The notes under the pieces were generated by a model. It was not told where the DNA came from. It was given only the letters and a program-made list of their open reading frames with translations, and made no database searches. Shown piece by piece: positions 1-13,715 of a stretch of 64,000 nt of DNA. The stretch is taken from assembly GCF_020509005.1 (NCBI RefSeq), contig NC_063015.1, positions 3,410,001 through 3,474,000 on the forward strand, read 5' to 3'. Source of the stretch: Fulvia fulva. Lineage: Eukaryota > Ascomycota > Dothideomycetes > Mycosphaerellales > Mycosphaerellaceae. The number at the start of each line of letters is the position of its first letter. The first letter of the stretch is position 1. A program made the translations under genes and the position numbers.

Positions 1-384
1 CGTTCGGTGCGAAACGATAAGCTGGTCGAGGTGGTTCTCCAGGTCTTGCTGTGGGTATGTCTTCCCTGGCCACAAGCATTCCATGAAGTGGAGCCTTTCT
101 TCAAAAAGCACTTCTGAATGCCTCTTGTGGAACTCCATGCTCAGTGCACCGCGTGCCCGGTCTCTGAGGTGACTCCGTTCCGCGCGGCGACTGTTTTGGT
201 CTGGGAGACTCAGCTCGTGGGGTATTATGTACACCAGCAGGTTACTCCTACAGGGAGTTCTTAGTCGGAAGTAGCGGTCTTGGGAGTAGCCTGTCTCATT
301 CAACGGCTTGATGTAGCTGCAGCGCTTATTTGCGCAGGCCCTGGATCGTCTTAAAGTAAGTCCATTCACGTTTGTGCTGCTCAT
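1..384 (-). CDS. Unidentified protein, N-terminal 128 codons, runs off left edge
   Basis: The minus strand is open from an ATG at 384-382 to the first base of the window, 128 codons without a stop, with the 3' end outside. I do not recognise the family. The translation is rich in charged and aromatic residues (for example SYIKPLNETGYSQ near the start and EERLHFMECLWPGK near the edge), has no signal peptide or membrane segment, and reads like globular protein rather than chance translation. A second minus-strand frame, ATG 418-416 with a stop about 30 codons later, overlaps its start and could be an upstream ORF or the true N-terminus joined by an undetected intron. It lies downstream of CCT2 on the same strand, 482 bases away. 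Existence as a gene is moderately supported; the exact start is uncertain. Confidence 0.45.
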   Translation of the reverse strand, partial: MSSTNVNGLTLRRSRACANKRCSYIKPLNETGYSQDRYFRLRTPCRSNLLVYIIPHELSLPDQNSRRAERSHLRDRARGALSMEFHKRHSEVLFEERLHFMECLWPGKTYPQQDLENHLDQLIVSHRT

Positions 385-866
385 AATTTGCCGCAAGTGC
401 GATCTCGTGGTCTGCCATGACTGATGTGTGGTGGTTTGAGTGCGCGCTTTGCAAGCCTCTCCCTCCTTTGTGGTGTTGGACTGAGCTGCTGAAGCAGGTC
501 TACAAAGACTCACAAGCCACAGCCTAATTCTGAGGACAGGCTTGATGTGTGTGAGTTGCTACATTCGAGTCCAGTCAGAGCAAAACAGACCATCCACGCT
601 CGAACACGGCAAGCGTCGCTCGCCCAACATGGCAAGACACACCTGGATAGCCAACAGAATGCCTGCTTGCCTCGCGACATCATGCTTTCAGGTAAGCAAA
701 GTTTGGGTCAGGAACATTCAAGTCGATGCCATGAACTTTTTGGCGTTTTCATACAGTCATGTAGCCGTCTAGCCTAGGTATCTACAGCACATGATCGTAC
801 CTGCCATCAAAGCCTGCGCCGAGCAGTCCATCGCTATGCCTGCAATCTCTATTCGCGGCTGTGCTT
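385..866. other. Intergenic, nothing recognised
   Basis: Short overlapping plus-strand frames of 76 codons exist near 542-777 but have no recognisable content or splice pattern. This interval would hold the CCT2 3'UTR and the upstream region of the edge gene. Confidence 0.4.
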
Positions 867-2546
867 CTACATACGCTCACGCTGTCTGGGTGCCGCGCGG
901 ATGATGTTGTCGACTCTCAGCAGAAGCTCGGCGGCTTCACTTGCGGATGAGACAACAGCGCGCTTGAGCTTGTAGCTCTCGACTACGCCGAGCTCGCGCA
1001 TATCCGCGATGCCACCTCCGGGTAGCATAAGGTCGAGACCGCTTGACGACATGCCGGAGTAGACTGCCTTCCGTAACCGTGCGACGAGATCTGCGGAGTC
1101 GAGACCAGCGTTGTCGGCGAGGATGGTAGGTAGTTGGCGGAGAGCCTTGGCAAAGCTGTCGACCGCGAGCGCCTTCTTGCCTGCAACGTTTTGTGCTGCC
1201 TGATCGACTGCCTTGGACATGAGCATTTCTGCGCAGCCACCACCAAGAGTTGTCTTGGGTGTCTTGACCGTTTGTGAAAGCACGGCAAGAGCATCGTGTA
1301 AACTTCGCTCTGCCTCATCGAGAAGTTGTTCCGATGACCCTCGAAGGACGACTGTGCATGCCCGACCTGCTGCTACACCAGAGAATCGGATGAGTGCGTC
1401 CTCGCCGATGATGACCTCTTCGATCAAATCGCAGTGTCCCAGCTTGACGTGTTCTGGGTGGTCGAATGTGCTGGTGATCTCGGCTCCCGTAACGAGTGCT
1501 AATCTCTCCACACCATCGAAGTCTGCGTGCTCGATCGAAGCGATGCCTGCATCTGAGAAGAGCTGCTCTGGCCAGTTGTAGATGAGTTGTCGGTTGACGA
1601 AGCAGTTGATGCCATGTGACTTGATCTTCTCGACCTTGGCCTTCATTTTCTCCCGCTCTGCCTTCTCGAGCTCTGCCAGCTTGCCTGTGCTCTCGACCTT
1701 GACCCTCGCTCCGAATATCTTGACCTTGTCTGTATCCATAGAGGTGTTTGCGACCAAGATTTTGGCATTCTCCACTCGTTTGGGCTGGCCTGTACCGAAC
1801 TTCTTGTCCAGAATGAAGCCAGGGTCGAGATATGAGTCGGAGAGCTTGCCACCAGCCTTCTTGATGATCTGAATATGCGTGAGGTCCGTCGAGCCCTTCA
1901 TGCGAAGAACAGCATCGGTTGCCAGCTCTGCGAAATATTCTCTGTCCTGGCTCAGAACCTTCGAGCTCAGTGTTGTCCGTGCAATCGCGATCAAGTCCCG
2001 TCTAAATGCCTCAGGGTTTGAGCTGTGATCCGTCGCACTCTCTTCGAGCACCTTCAGCGCTGCGTTGCTGGCTATCCGGTATCCTTCGATGATCGTCTGT
2101 GGGTGGATCTTCTGGTTGACAAGTATTTCTGCCTCTCTTAGCAGTTCTGCTGCCAGCACTGCCACACTCGTTGTGCCGTCTCCTACTTCATCGTCCTGCA
2201 CTTTCGAGATGTTCACCAGGACTTTTGCTGCTGCATTGTCCAAAGCGACACTCTTGAGGATCGTTGCGCCGTCGTTTGTCACCATGATCTCGCCGGTCGA
2301 AGCACTTTGCAGGATCTTGTCTTGTCCCTTGGGTCCGAGGGTTGACTTGACGAGGTCACCGATCGCGATAGCGCCCACGAAGGCACTGTATGCCGGTCAG
2401 GATAATGTTTGGCATGTCGTGTGCCTGTAGAAACTTGCCTAAGACGAGCATTCTCGCCTCGCTCCTCTGTGCTGCCTTCTGCGAAGATGTGAGACTGTCA
2501 CATGTTAGTGATGCCTCACTTGAGGCACTGTTCCGTAGCTCACCAT
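867..2546 (-). CDS. CCT2: T-complex protein 1 subunit beta (CCT2), three exons
   Basis: Subunit of the cytosolic CCT/TRiC chaperonin that folds actin and tubulin using ATP. Exons (minus strand): 2546-2544 (ATG only), 2494-2439, 2385-867, giving 525 aa, normal for the family. Visible group II chaperonin motifs: LGPKG (about 36-40), NDGATILK (57-64), the nucleotide loop GDGTTS (88-93), and the C-terminal [10 protein letters not shown] tail typical of the beta subunit. Intron 1 (2543-2495, 49 nt) splits the gene directly after the start codon and has a CACTAAC branch site. Intron 2 (2438-2386, 53 nt) uses a GC donor (AG|GCAAGT) and a CTGAC branch, and restores the family sequence ENARLSAFVGA across the junction. 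Codon use is ordinary. Product is certain; exon 1 rests on splice consensus and family N-terminus. Confidence 0.95.
2386..2438 (-). other. GC-AG intron of CCT2
   Basis: Listed 5' to 3' on the minus strand. The exon ends CTTAG at 2439, the intron starts GCAAGT at 2438 and ends CAG at 2386. No alternative GT donor keeps the conserved frame. GC-AG introns with a strong remaining consensus are a known minor class. Confidence 0.8.
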
Positions 2547-2772
2547 GTCGTGTGGGTATGTGAAGGTGCTGTGTAGTTCAATTGTTGCTGCAGCGCGAAC
2601 CAAAATCTCGAAAGCGCATTCAGTTTCCCTGCATCTGCATGAAGCTTGATCGAGGGGCACAACTACCATGTAGGTAACATCTCATCAAGCTGTCGGTAAA
2701 TTTTGATTGGAAATGGTCGCTCAACTTGCAAGTCGATAGATGAATTCTTTCAACACAGTTACACATTTCGCA

Positions 2773-4533
2773 TTAAGACGATGTAAACGGCCGTATAGGA
2801 TCAGCACCCGTGCCAAACGACAGACACCACTTCTCGAATGTCTTGCCAGCATAGACGGACGGCTTATCGAGATACCGCTCGAACAGTCCTCCAACGATCA
2901 AGTTCAGGACTGTGGAAGGTACCATCATCACCAGATATGCACACATCAACCTCAAGCCTCCTGCTCGATCTTTCCAGGATGTCTCCAGATCGTACCCGAA
3001 CATGAGCAGAGACGCATCGTGCCAAGGCTGCATCCATGCCCGCAAGAAGATGTGACAGAGGTAGAGTCCAAAGGATATTCTTCCCAGATACTGCACCGGT
3101 CGAGTCTCCAGGAGCTTTTTCAGGACCGGTGTCTCGCCAATGCCGGCGATGGAGCACATCGTGGCGAAGCACAATATGTTGCGGTCCATCTGACGGTCAG
3201 GATACACACCTGTCCAAGCGATTGGTTGCACGAACCAGTCGAAGAACGGCCTTGGCTTGACCCTGATGTCGCCCTCATATTCAGAGTACATGTATCCCCC
3301 TGGCATGCCAGAAAGGTAGAAGCCGAACAGAAATAGGCCAAAGAAGAACGCCGGCCGTATCCTGCTCCATCTTCCACCAGCAGGTCTAGTTGCATCTTTT
3401 GGCAGATTCACTCTCTCCTCCCGTTCCAGCTGGTAGTCCGCAAACGCCATTCCCATCAAGAACTGCGCAGCAATCCAATCGTCCTTTCCAAAGCTCAACA
3501 TTACAAGTCCAAAGATGAGACACCTCCTAATCACAATACTCCCCGTCCTCGACACCAGCAGCACAATCATATACACATACAGACTCCCATAATACTCCAA
3601 CGGTATCGTCCACGAGATTCCACCATCATACCGATCCTGGATCTGGTCCCATCGATCCGGATACCGCAACGGCAACAGTAGGTGGCCAAAACTCTTGAAC
3701 CAACTCGCAAGCTCCGCCCCGAACGTTGGCGCCGCCTCATAATGCACTGGCTTAGGCAGATTGAACCATCGACACAACACCATCAACGCAAACGTTTCCA
3801 CCAACACTGGTGTGTACAGTCGAATCGCCCTCCTGAAGACCGCCGATGACAACCCTTGCAGCAGCTCCTCGTACCTCTGCTGTCTCATCAACCTCAACAT
3901 CCGGTAACTCAACACATACCCACTGATTGCAAAGAACAAGCACACGGCCGAGTCGCCACTGGCGTATATCGTCCGAATGAACGGGAGGTAGTACCAAGCG
4001 GTACTCATGTGCTCCTCATGACCCCACGCCAATGTCCGGTCGACCCAGCCATCATTATAGTGGAAGATGAAGACTTCAAACGCCGCCAGTCCACGCAGTC
4101 CATCCAGCCATGCTGTACTCCGAGGTTGAGACTCAGGTTCGATATAATTGAACACAGACCGCACAGTCCCTCTCACACCGAGCCTTCTAGTTGTCGCAGG
4201 GATGGCGCGAAGCCAGGTAAGGCCGACGATAGACCGCAACAACAGCAAGAGCCTCAGCCTGAAGCTGTGCTGTTCGTTCTTGTGTGTATTTGTGCTTCGT
4301 ACATCGTGAGGATGATCGTGTTGATCGCGTTCATCGTCGTATTCTCGTATTCCGGACCTGTACGAGTCGGGGAGGTGGGCATTGGCACCACCATTGGCGT
4401 GTATAAAGTCTTCTCTTTCGTTTCCTTCTTCTCCTTCTGCTCTTATCACTTCGCGCATCTCTTCATCGCGTTCGCGCTCGAAGGCCTTGAGCAGCACTGC
4501 TTGCTCGGGCGTGTCATCGAAGTCTCTGGCCAT
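2773..4533 (-). CDS. Acyltransferase-3 family membrane protein
   Basis: Single-exon protein of 586 aa. After a charged, low-complexity N-terminal region (about 1-85), a basic/leucine-rich stretch leads into the acyltransferase-3 domain, whose opening motif DGLRGLAAFEVFIFHY (144-159) carries the usual histidine near the first helix. Many hydrophobic segments follow (for example around AVCLFFAISGYVLSYRML, VYMIVLLVSR, FFFGLFLFGFYLSG and LMCAYLVMMVPSTVLNLIVGG), consistent with about ten membrane passes. Members O-acylate sugars, lipids or secondary metabolites in membranes; the substrate here cannot be inferred. The start at 4533 has good context (CCATGGC). An open frame of 209 codons overlaps the 5' end in another frame (5075-4446), but I see no splice sites joining it. 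Family assignment is secure. Confidence 0.88.
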   Translation of the reverse strand: MARDFDDTPEQAVLLKAFERERDEEMREVIRAEGEEGNEREDFIHANGGANAHLPDSYRSGIREYDDERDQHDHPHDVRSTNTHKNEQHSFRLRLLLLLRSIVGLTWLRAIPATTRRLGVRGTVRSVFNYIEPESQPRSTAWLDGLRGLAAFEVFIFHYNDGWVDRTLAWGHEEHMSTAWYYLPFIRTIYASGDSAVCLFFAISGYVLSYRMLRLMRQQRYEELLQGLSSAVFRRAIRLYTPVLVETFALMVLCRWFNLPKPVHYEAAPTFGAELASWFKSFGHLLLPLRYPDRWDQIQDRYDGGISWTIPLEYYGSLYVYMIVLLVSRTGSIVIRRCLIFGLVMLSFGKDDWIAAQFLMGMAFADYQLEREERVNLPKDATRPAGGRWSRIRPAFFFGLFLFGFYLSGMPGGYMYSEYEGDIRVKPRPFFDWFVQPIAWTGVYPDRQMDRNILCFATMCSIAGIGETPVLKKLLETRPVQYLGRISFGLYLCHIFLRAWMQPWHDASLLMFGYDLETSWKDRAGGLRLMCAYLVMMVPSTVLNLIVGGLFERYLDKPSVYAGKTFEKWCLSFGTGADPIRPFTSS

Positions 4534-6097
4534 GGCGGGAGGTGTCGGTGCGTTGAGGCATTCGCTGAACGTCGTAAGTATCGGAGCGGTCGCGTTCGAC
4601 TGGTGATGGAGTCGGCGGTTCTATCGATCGATTGCTCGAGGATACGTTCAAGAAGACGACTGTGTCCTTCGAGCGACCCCATCTTTCCCACCCAGGCAGC
4701 GCGTCCAGTTGGTTTCGACCCTCTCCTCTGGTACTTTCCGTAACAGAGTTCAATGGTGTGCCTCGGTCCCATGTACTGGCTTTGAAGCATAAATCCTTCC
4801 TGAAGAACGACATCTTCACATGCACGCAGATCTCCAACAGTCGTGATCTGCTGAGACGACACGAGGGCCATTTGACTACATGAGCAGCCTGACGTCGGTG
4901 TCCGTCGGCTGGCATCATCAGCACTATGGCCGAGTCGAAGAAGCGTGATCGCGTGGAAATTCGCGCATGGGCTCCCCGGCCTTGGGTTGTGATGCTCGTA
5001 TCGTTGCAGCGCCAGACAGACGTGCGTTGCGATGAAGCTGCTGGTAATGCGTCTTTCTGCCATGGCGAGAAACATGCGCTGTCAGCGAGGCTGTATTTCT
5101 ATGGACTTTGGCCTTGGGGTGAGACCGGACTTTGATCAGCATGAAGGCACTTACTGACGGCAGGGCATATTCCTATTAACGCCGGGCTGCCCTCAACACG
5201 ACAGTGTCCTTGAGCTCGAGCGGTTGAAATCATCGAGCGCGAAAGCGTTCGTGCCGGTATATAGGGCGAGCTTCTGGTTCATGCAACGACATGCCGCTTT
5301 GCCGCGTCGAAATCTTGCGTCTATGCTATTGAGGCGATGGAGCTCGGTCTTCTGTGTGCCTCGAGCCTTTGACTAAAGGTAGACTACTTCGACGAGATAT
5401 TCACCTCGTGTAGACGTTGTCAAATGCTCTACGTCCGAGCACTCGAACTGGGGATGCTCGTTCTTTTTGTTCGTCTATGCCATTCTCTCAGATGTGGACA
5501 TGAGAATGTTCGAGGTAAATCTGGAGACACAAGGCGTAAGTTGACGGCTCAAAAAGATGTGAAACATGAGATATGTGCACGGCTTCATGAACATTCCTGA
5601 CGGCCGACCCAGTCCGCTTACTCTTGCCCAGCACTAGTGTTGAGGTAGTATGCGAGGAAAAGTGGTGGGACGACGACGATGCGGTCTGTGGTGATGTCAG
5701 CACATTGAGGATAGCAAGAATGCATGTTGGTATATGTGTCAATACACTGTAGTAATTTTGGGCGATGTCTCTGCCTGTGCGTTGAGCAATTGTTGATATG
5801 ATGTTTTGGAAGTTGACTGAACAGACGCTTTTTGAGCTTGGCAATTACTATCGCAAAGTATGATACCCAATCTCGGACCAGCACATTGCAATAGTCAACT
5901 TGAAATAGCGACCGTGTCTATACCAACTCGATATAGATGAAGCATGTATCCAACATCCCATACCTCCAGCATGTCCAATCCACAATCGATCACCTGCTAC
6001 CATCACCGCCAACCATTCATCACCAAGAGACCCAAAAGACCGGACCCAAGGTCTTCAAATACCACCAAGAGCCCACCCCACAGATTCAAGATATCCT
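4534..6097. other. Long intergenic stretch, no gene supported
   Basis: Several short frames on both strands (about 4446-5142, 5488-5884, 5937-6210) show no family features; the last is an antisense shadow of the NAT9-like gene end. It probably holds the acyltransferase promoter and 5'UTR on the right of that gene. Confidence 0.4.
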
Positions 6098-6946
6098 CTA
6101 CCCATACCCCAACTCCACGACCTCCTCCCACCCCTTCTGCTTCCTCAACCCCTCCAAATCCGGCACAAACCTCAATTCCAGCTCTCCAAAATAATTCGGC
6201 TCCTCAGTAGTCCGGATGAAACCTACACCCTCGAAGAGCCGAATGCTGCCTACATTCGTCTGGTTGATCTTGACCCGCAGGAAGCTGAGTTGTGGTGTGA
6301 TGGCTCCGCTCTGAGCGTATTCGGCCGCGATATCAGGCCAGTGGGTATGGATGTAGTCGATAAATGTTAGGAGCGCTGCACGGCCGAATCCTTGCCGTTG
6401 GAGGGATTTGCGTGCGATCTAGTTATCTGATCAGCAGTGGGCCGGCATCGTGTGCTGGGGTTGGATACGTGTAGACTGACCATCAACTCCACCTCCCCAA
6501 CGACACTCCCACTCCCACTTCCTCCCAATTCCTCCACCTCCCTCTCCCCCTCCTCGATCTCCGCATCGAACAAGAACAAATTGATATCGCCAATCATTCT
6601 CTCTGGACTATCATCTTCTCCCACTCTAACATGGCTCATGCCAGGTCGTTGCTCCCGATCATCTTTTTGGCGTAAAGGCTGACAGATAATGAACGTCAAC
6701 TTATCACGATCACCCCGCCAGGAGCGCTGCATGGCGTATTCTTCCTCGAGACTGAGCGGTTCTGACGCTGTGGCACTCTGCAGATCCGGATCCTTCATCC
6801 ATTCATGGTAGTGCGGAACGTGGTGCTCGCTGTATGGCACCAGGAGGAGGGTAGGCGTTGAGAGTGCTGTTAGTTCAGCATGAGTCTGCGAGGCTTATGG
6901 AGTGATGTGTTCGGTATGGCGTACCGGTGTGTGCGTTGAGCTTCAT
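6098..6946 (-). CDS. NAT9-like GNAT N-acetyltransferase, three exons
   Basis: Predicted acetyl-CoA-dependent N-acetyltransferase of the GNAT fold, like animal NAT9. Exons on the minus strand: 6946-6925, 6866-6481, 6418-6098, giving 242 aa. Exon 1 encodes MKLNAHT; the joined codon G|CA leads into TLLLVPYSEHHVPHYHEWM, the family N-terminal signature, then TASEPLSLEEEYAMQRSW. The middle contains MIGDINLFL. After a 62-nt intron (6480-6419, GTCAGT donor, CTAG acceptor), the acetyl-CoA binding stretch reads IARKSLQRQGFGRAAL, followed by the C-terminal GNAT strand VKINQTNVGSIRLFEGVGF. Intron 1 is 6924-6867 (58 nt). The unspliced frame stops early at 6367, so the introns are required. The GNAT core is complete. 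Product class is well supported; the acetylated substrate is unknown. Confidence 0.87.
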
Positions 6947-7449
6947 GGCAGGCTTCTTCCTTCTTCCCTTGCGATGAGATGATCAAGAAATTGATACTGC
7001 GAGAAAGGAGGAAAATGGGAAAGCAAACCTTGCAGCGAGATGTCAGACCTTGATGTGGCGGATGATATACACGAAGTCGGTGCCTACATGGGGTTCACGA
7101 TGTTTATGAGGTCGCGGTCATTGCTACCTGGTCATTGGTGGTATGGTGGAAAGTTGTCAAGGTTTTGTTAGGGGAGGTCCACGGTGTGGAGGTAGCAACA
7201 AGCGAATTCGGCGAGAAATGGCTTGTAAGTGGCACTAGTCCAGAATTGGCAACGACAGGAAGATGCAGCTCGGAAGCCATGAGATACATGTTGGTGGTAT
7301 TGGTTGTCGTAGTATAGCAATTACTGTTGTACAATAGCGCCATGCGCTGCGCCGGCGCGGTCGCCTTGCCTAACGCCATGCTCGTAGAACCCAAGCTCCT
7401 TTGCGATGCACTGTATAGTAGGCCCGATGCAAGCACTGCAAGCTCATAC
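6947..7449. other. Intergenic between RPT4 and NAT9-like gene
   Basis: Contains the 3' flank of RPT4 and the promoter side of the NAT9-like gene, both on the minus strand. Small frames on either strand show no known features. Confidence 0.4.
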
Positions 7450-8726
7450 TTACAGCTTCTGGTACCTGCGATTGATGTTAGTCTCTGTGTGTCCTTTCGA
7501 ATGGTTCCTGAACTTACTCAAGCTTGCCCTCAAGCTTCTTGCTCTCAGCGACCTTCCGGACTGCCTTGTTGAAGTCATCTTGGCTGACCGACTCCCGGTA
7601 GTCCTTGATCGCAAACAGTCCAGCTTCTGTCACCACATTCCTCAGATCTGCTCCGTTCAGGCCATCGCTCATCTTCACCACGCTCTCAAAATCAATCTCG
7701 CCCTCCTTTTGCACGCTCTCCGCATGAATCTTGAGCACCTCTAATCGACCTGCCTCGTTCGGCAGTGGAATCTCGATCTTTCTGTCGAGTCGTCCGGCTC
7801 GGAGAAGCGCAGGGTCGAGGGTATCGGGTCGGTTGGTTGCCATGATGATCTTGGTCTTTCCGAGGTAGTCGAAACCATCAAGCTGGTTGAGAAGCTCCAT
7901 GAGCGTACGTTGAATCTCACGATCAGCGCTAGTACCCTCGGAGAAACGACGTCCACCGATGGCGTCGATTTCGTCCATGAAGATGATGCAGGGTTCGTGT
8001 TCTTTCGCGTAGCCAAACATTTCGCGAATGAGGCGAGCCGATTCACCAATGTACTTGTCGACGATGGCGGACGATACAACTGGAGTGATGTGTTAGCGCA
8101 GAAAGACGGCGGCAATGATACGAGAACAGACCTTTGAGGAAGTTGGTCTCCAAAGAGCTGGCGACTGCTCTTGCGAGGAGTGTCTTGCCAGTACCAGGAG
8201 GGCCGTATAGCAGCACACCCTTAGGAGGCTTGATGCCGACTCGCAAAAACAGCTCGGGATTCTTCAGCGGCAGCTCGATGACCTCTCGGAGTTCTCTGAT
8301 CTGGTCATTCAGTCCACCGATCCCACCAAACGACACCTGTCCGGGATCCTCCAACGACATGTTGTACACCAACGGATCGACTTCTCGGGGAAGCATGCGC
8401 ATGATTGTGAGTGTCGTCATGTCGAGTGCGACTCGTGTGCCCTGCTTCAGCTTGACCTTGTCCACCTTTGACCGACATCCAACAACATATCGAGGTCCCG
8501 ATGATGCCTTGACGATGAAGCGCTCCTCGTCAAGCTGCTTAAGCACTTCTCCGATGATCTGACCGACACTTTGCAGCGCCTTGATGTTGTCTTCTGATAC
8601 GTCAAAGTCGTGTTGTAGGCACTTGATCTCTAACCGCAGCGCCTTGAGCTTCGCCTCCCATTCTCGCGAGTCCAGCAGCTTGTTCTTGTACTCCTCCAGC
8701 GCGTGATCTCTCTCCGGGTCGCTCAT
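7450..8726 (-). CDS. RPT4: 26S proteasome regulatory ATPase RPT4, three exons
   Basis: AAA ATPase of the 19S base that unfolds substrates and threads them into the 20S core. Minus-strand exons 8726-8132, 8079-7518 and 7465-7450 give 390 aa, the usual length. An N-terminal coiled coil (about 8-65) precedes an OB-like domain, Walker A GPPGTGKT (175-182), Walker [10 protein letters not shown] (around 229-237), and the second region of homology [20 protein letters not shown]. Intron 1 (8131-8080, 52 nt) falls inside [14 protein letters not shown], just after Walker A. Intron 2 (7517-7466, 52 nt, GACTAAC branch) separates the last five codons: read through, the protein would end KLE; spliced, it ends EYQKL, the conserved RPT4 terminus without an HbYX motif. 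It is transcribed divergently from enolase across 860 bases. Confidence 0.97.
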
Positions 8727-11061
<2,335 letters not shown>

Positions 11062-11167
11062 GCTGCGAAAGGATGAAATGCAGGTATGATATGCGATGGG
11101 CCGGAACGCTAGACAAAGGCTTAGCGTGATGATTCCACATGAATGACAGATAGCTCACGAAAGATAG

Positions 11168-12217
<1,050 letters not shown>

Positions 12218-13165
12218 ATGGCCCGAAGAATGGCTGCCGCCGCCGCGCTGGCTGGTAGTGTCGCTGCGCAACTCACACCAAACGCATACATCGAGTTTGT
12301 ACCAACAAGCTCATCAGAATCTGTCTCATATACAACGATCACAGTGGACACCTGCGACTCCGCCATGCCAGAGACTATGGTCACCGTCATTGGAACAACC
12401 AGTGTTACATACTGCCCACAGTGTGAGTCTGCGCCCACACACGCACCTACCAGCAAGAAGCCAGGCCACACCACCGTCTACGAAACCGAGTACATCTCGC
12501 TTTGCCCTACCGGCACTGTCCCAGTCACATACACCGTGACCGAGAGCTGCGAGGAGGAGACCCCAACATGGACGCCAGGCCACGACCACATCCCACCCGG
12601 CTTCACCACCACCGTTAAGCAGTGCACCAAGGGCTGTGACGGAGGCAGCCCAGAGACTCCTGTCCCAGTCACCATCACCGAGCCATGCGACTGCGAGGCC
12701 ACCTCCGGCACCCCACTTCCACCCAAGCCAACCGGCACCCCAGTCAGCCAAATTCCAGATGGTAAGTCCCCACCACCCCTTCCCTCCTCACACACAACTA
12801 ACGTCCCGTCAGGCCAAATCCAAGCCCCAGGGCCCTCCCCAACCGGCCCCAAGCCTCCAGCCGAGACAAGCCCGGCCGACGAGCCCTGCGACGGCACCTC
12901 CTGCGGCGGCTCCGGCGACGGCAACGTCCCACCAAAACCATCTGACGACACCCCAGTCCGTCCCCCCTACCCAACCACCACGCACGCCGAGTGTCCCGGC
13001 CCCGAGTGCAATGCCCACGCCACCGGCACCATGCCAGCCCCCGCTCCAACGACGCCAGGCTCGCCGGAGATTCCAGCGTATGATGGCGCTGCGTCGTCGC
13101 TGAAGATTTGTGGTTTGTTGAGTGTGGTTGCTGTTTTTGTTGGTGGGATGGCGGTGTTTTTGTAG
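12218..13165 (+). CDS. GPI-anchored, Pro/Thr-rich cell-wall protein
   Basis: Secreted protein of 298 aa if the 51-nt intron 12762-12812 is removed (GTAAGT, AACTAAC branch, TCAG), 315 aa if it is kept. A signal peptide (MARRMAAAAALAGSVAAQ, cleavage near Ala-Gln) is followed by a cysteine-containing threonine-rich part with repeated VTYT/TYTVTE and ITEPCDCE motifs, then a proline/threonine/serine-rich spacer likely to be O-glycosylated. The C-terminus has a small-residue site (DGAASS) and a hydrophobic tail ending GGMAVFL, the pattern of a GPI signal. An alternative start at Met5 leaves the signal peptide intact. It resembles fungal wall proteins of low sequence conservation; enzymatic motifs are absent. 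Role is inferred as structural or surface coat. Confidence 0.83.
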   Translation: MARRMAAAAALAGSVAAQLTPNAYIEFVPTSSSESVSYTTITVDTCDSAMPETMVTVIGTTSVTYCPQCESAPTHAPTSKKPGHTTVYETEYISLCPTGTVPVTYTVTESCEEETPTWTPGHDHIPPGFTTTVKQCTKGCDGGSPETPVPVTITEPCDCEATSGTPLPPKPTGTPVSQIPDGKSPPPLPSSHTTNVPSGQIQAPGPSPTGPKPPAETSPADEPCDGTSCGGSGDGNVPPKPSDDTPVRPPYPTTTHAECPGPECNAHATGTMPAPAPTTPGSPEIPAYDGAASSLKICGLLSVVAVFVGGMAVFL

Positions 13166-13715
13166 AGTTTGAATGTGGGGGAGGGTTATTGTAATGGGAA
13201 TTTCCAGGTTATGATGATGGGAAGGGAATGGGGTTTCTAATGTGAGCTTGCTTTGCTTGCCGCACTTGCGTGAGTGTGAGAGTTATTTATACGGCATTTG
13301 GGAGGGGGGAAATTTGGTATGCAGAGAGCGAAACATGCAAGCAAGCACTTATCCATATAGCAAAGTTCAATGGCAGTAACTGAAAGCAGAAGCAAGTTGT
13401 CCGTGTTCAAAGACTTGTGCGACTTTACGATGTCTCGCCGTGTATGGAACTGGCAACGACACAATAGATATAGGTTTGTCATGTATGTGTAACCTTTCGA
13501 GTTCAAGATGAAATGCTCTTCCAAGTTTCCGCTCAGCTCAGCTCAGTCAGCTCTTTGACAAGCATGATATCATCCCACGACTTTGCAGTACCAAGACAGC
13601 TCGAGACCTTGGCACGAACGCATACGCAGTACGCCCGAGGAGCTATCAGTAAGTAGTACAAGAACACCAGCGATGCCATACTTGCAGACGCACACTCGAA
13701 ATCACATCTCCCACC
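13166..13715. other. Intergenic, 3' of wall protein and glutaminase promoter
   Basis: No gene supported. A small direct repeat of GCTCA units occurs near 13531-13552. No convincing terminator or regulatory motif was recognised. Confidence 0.35.

Noticed and set aside
542..777. Two overlapping 76-codon plus-strand ORFs
   Set aside because: They are in different frames over the same bases, with no homology features, codon bias or splice signals.
4446..5075. 209-codon minus-strand ORF overlapping the acyltransferase 5' end
   Set aside because: No recognisable domain, unusual composition, and no splice sites linking it to the acyltransferase frame; most likely a chance frame over the 5'UTR and a shadow of the coding region.
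12326..12951. Long antisense ORFs across the wall-protein gene
   Set aside because: Low-complexity Gly/Trp-rich shadows created by Pro/Thr-rich codons on the plus strand.
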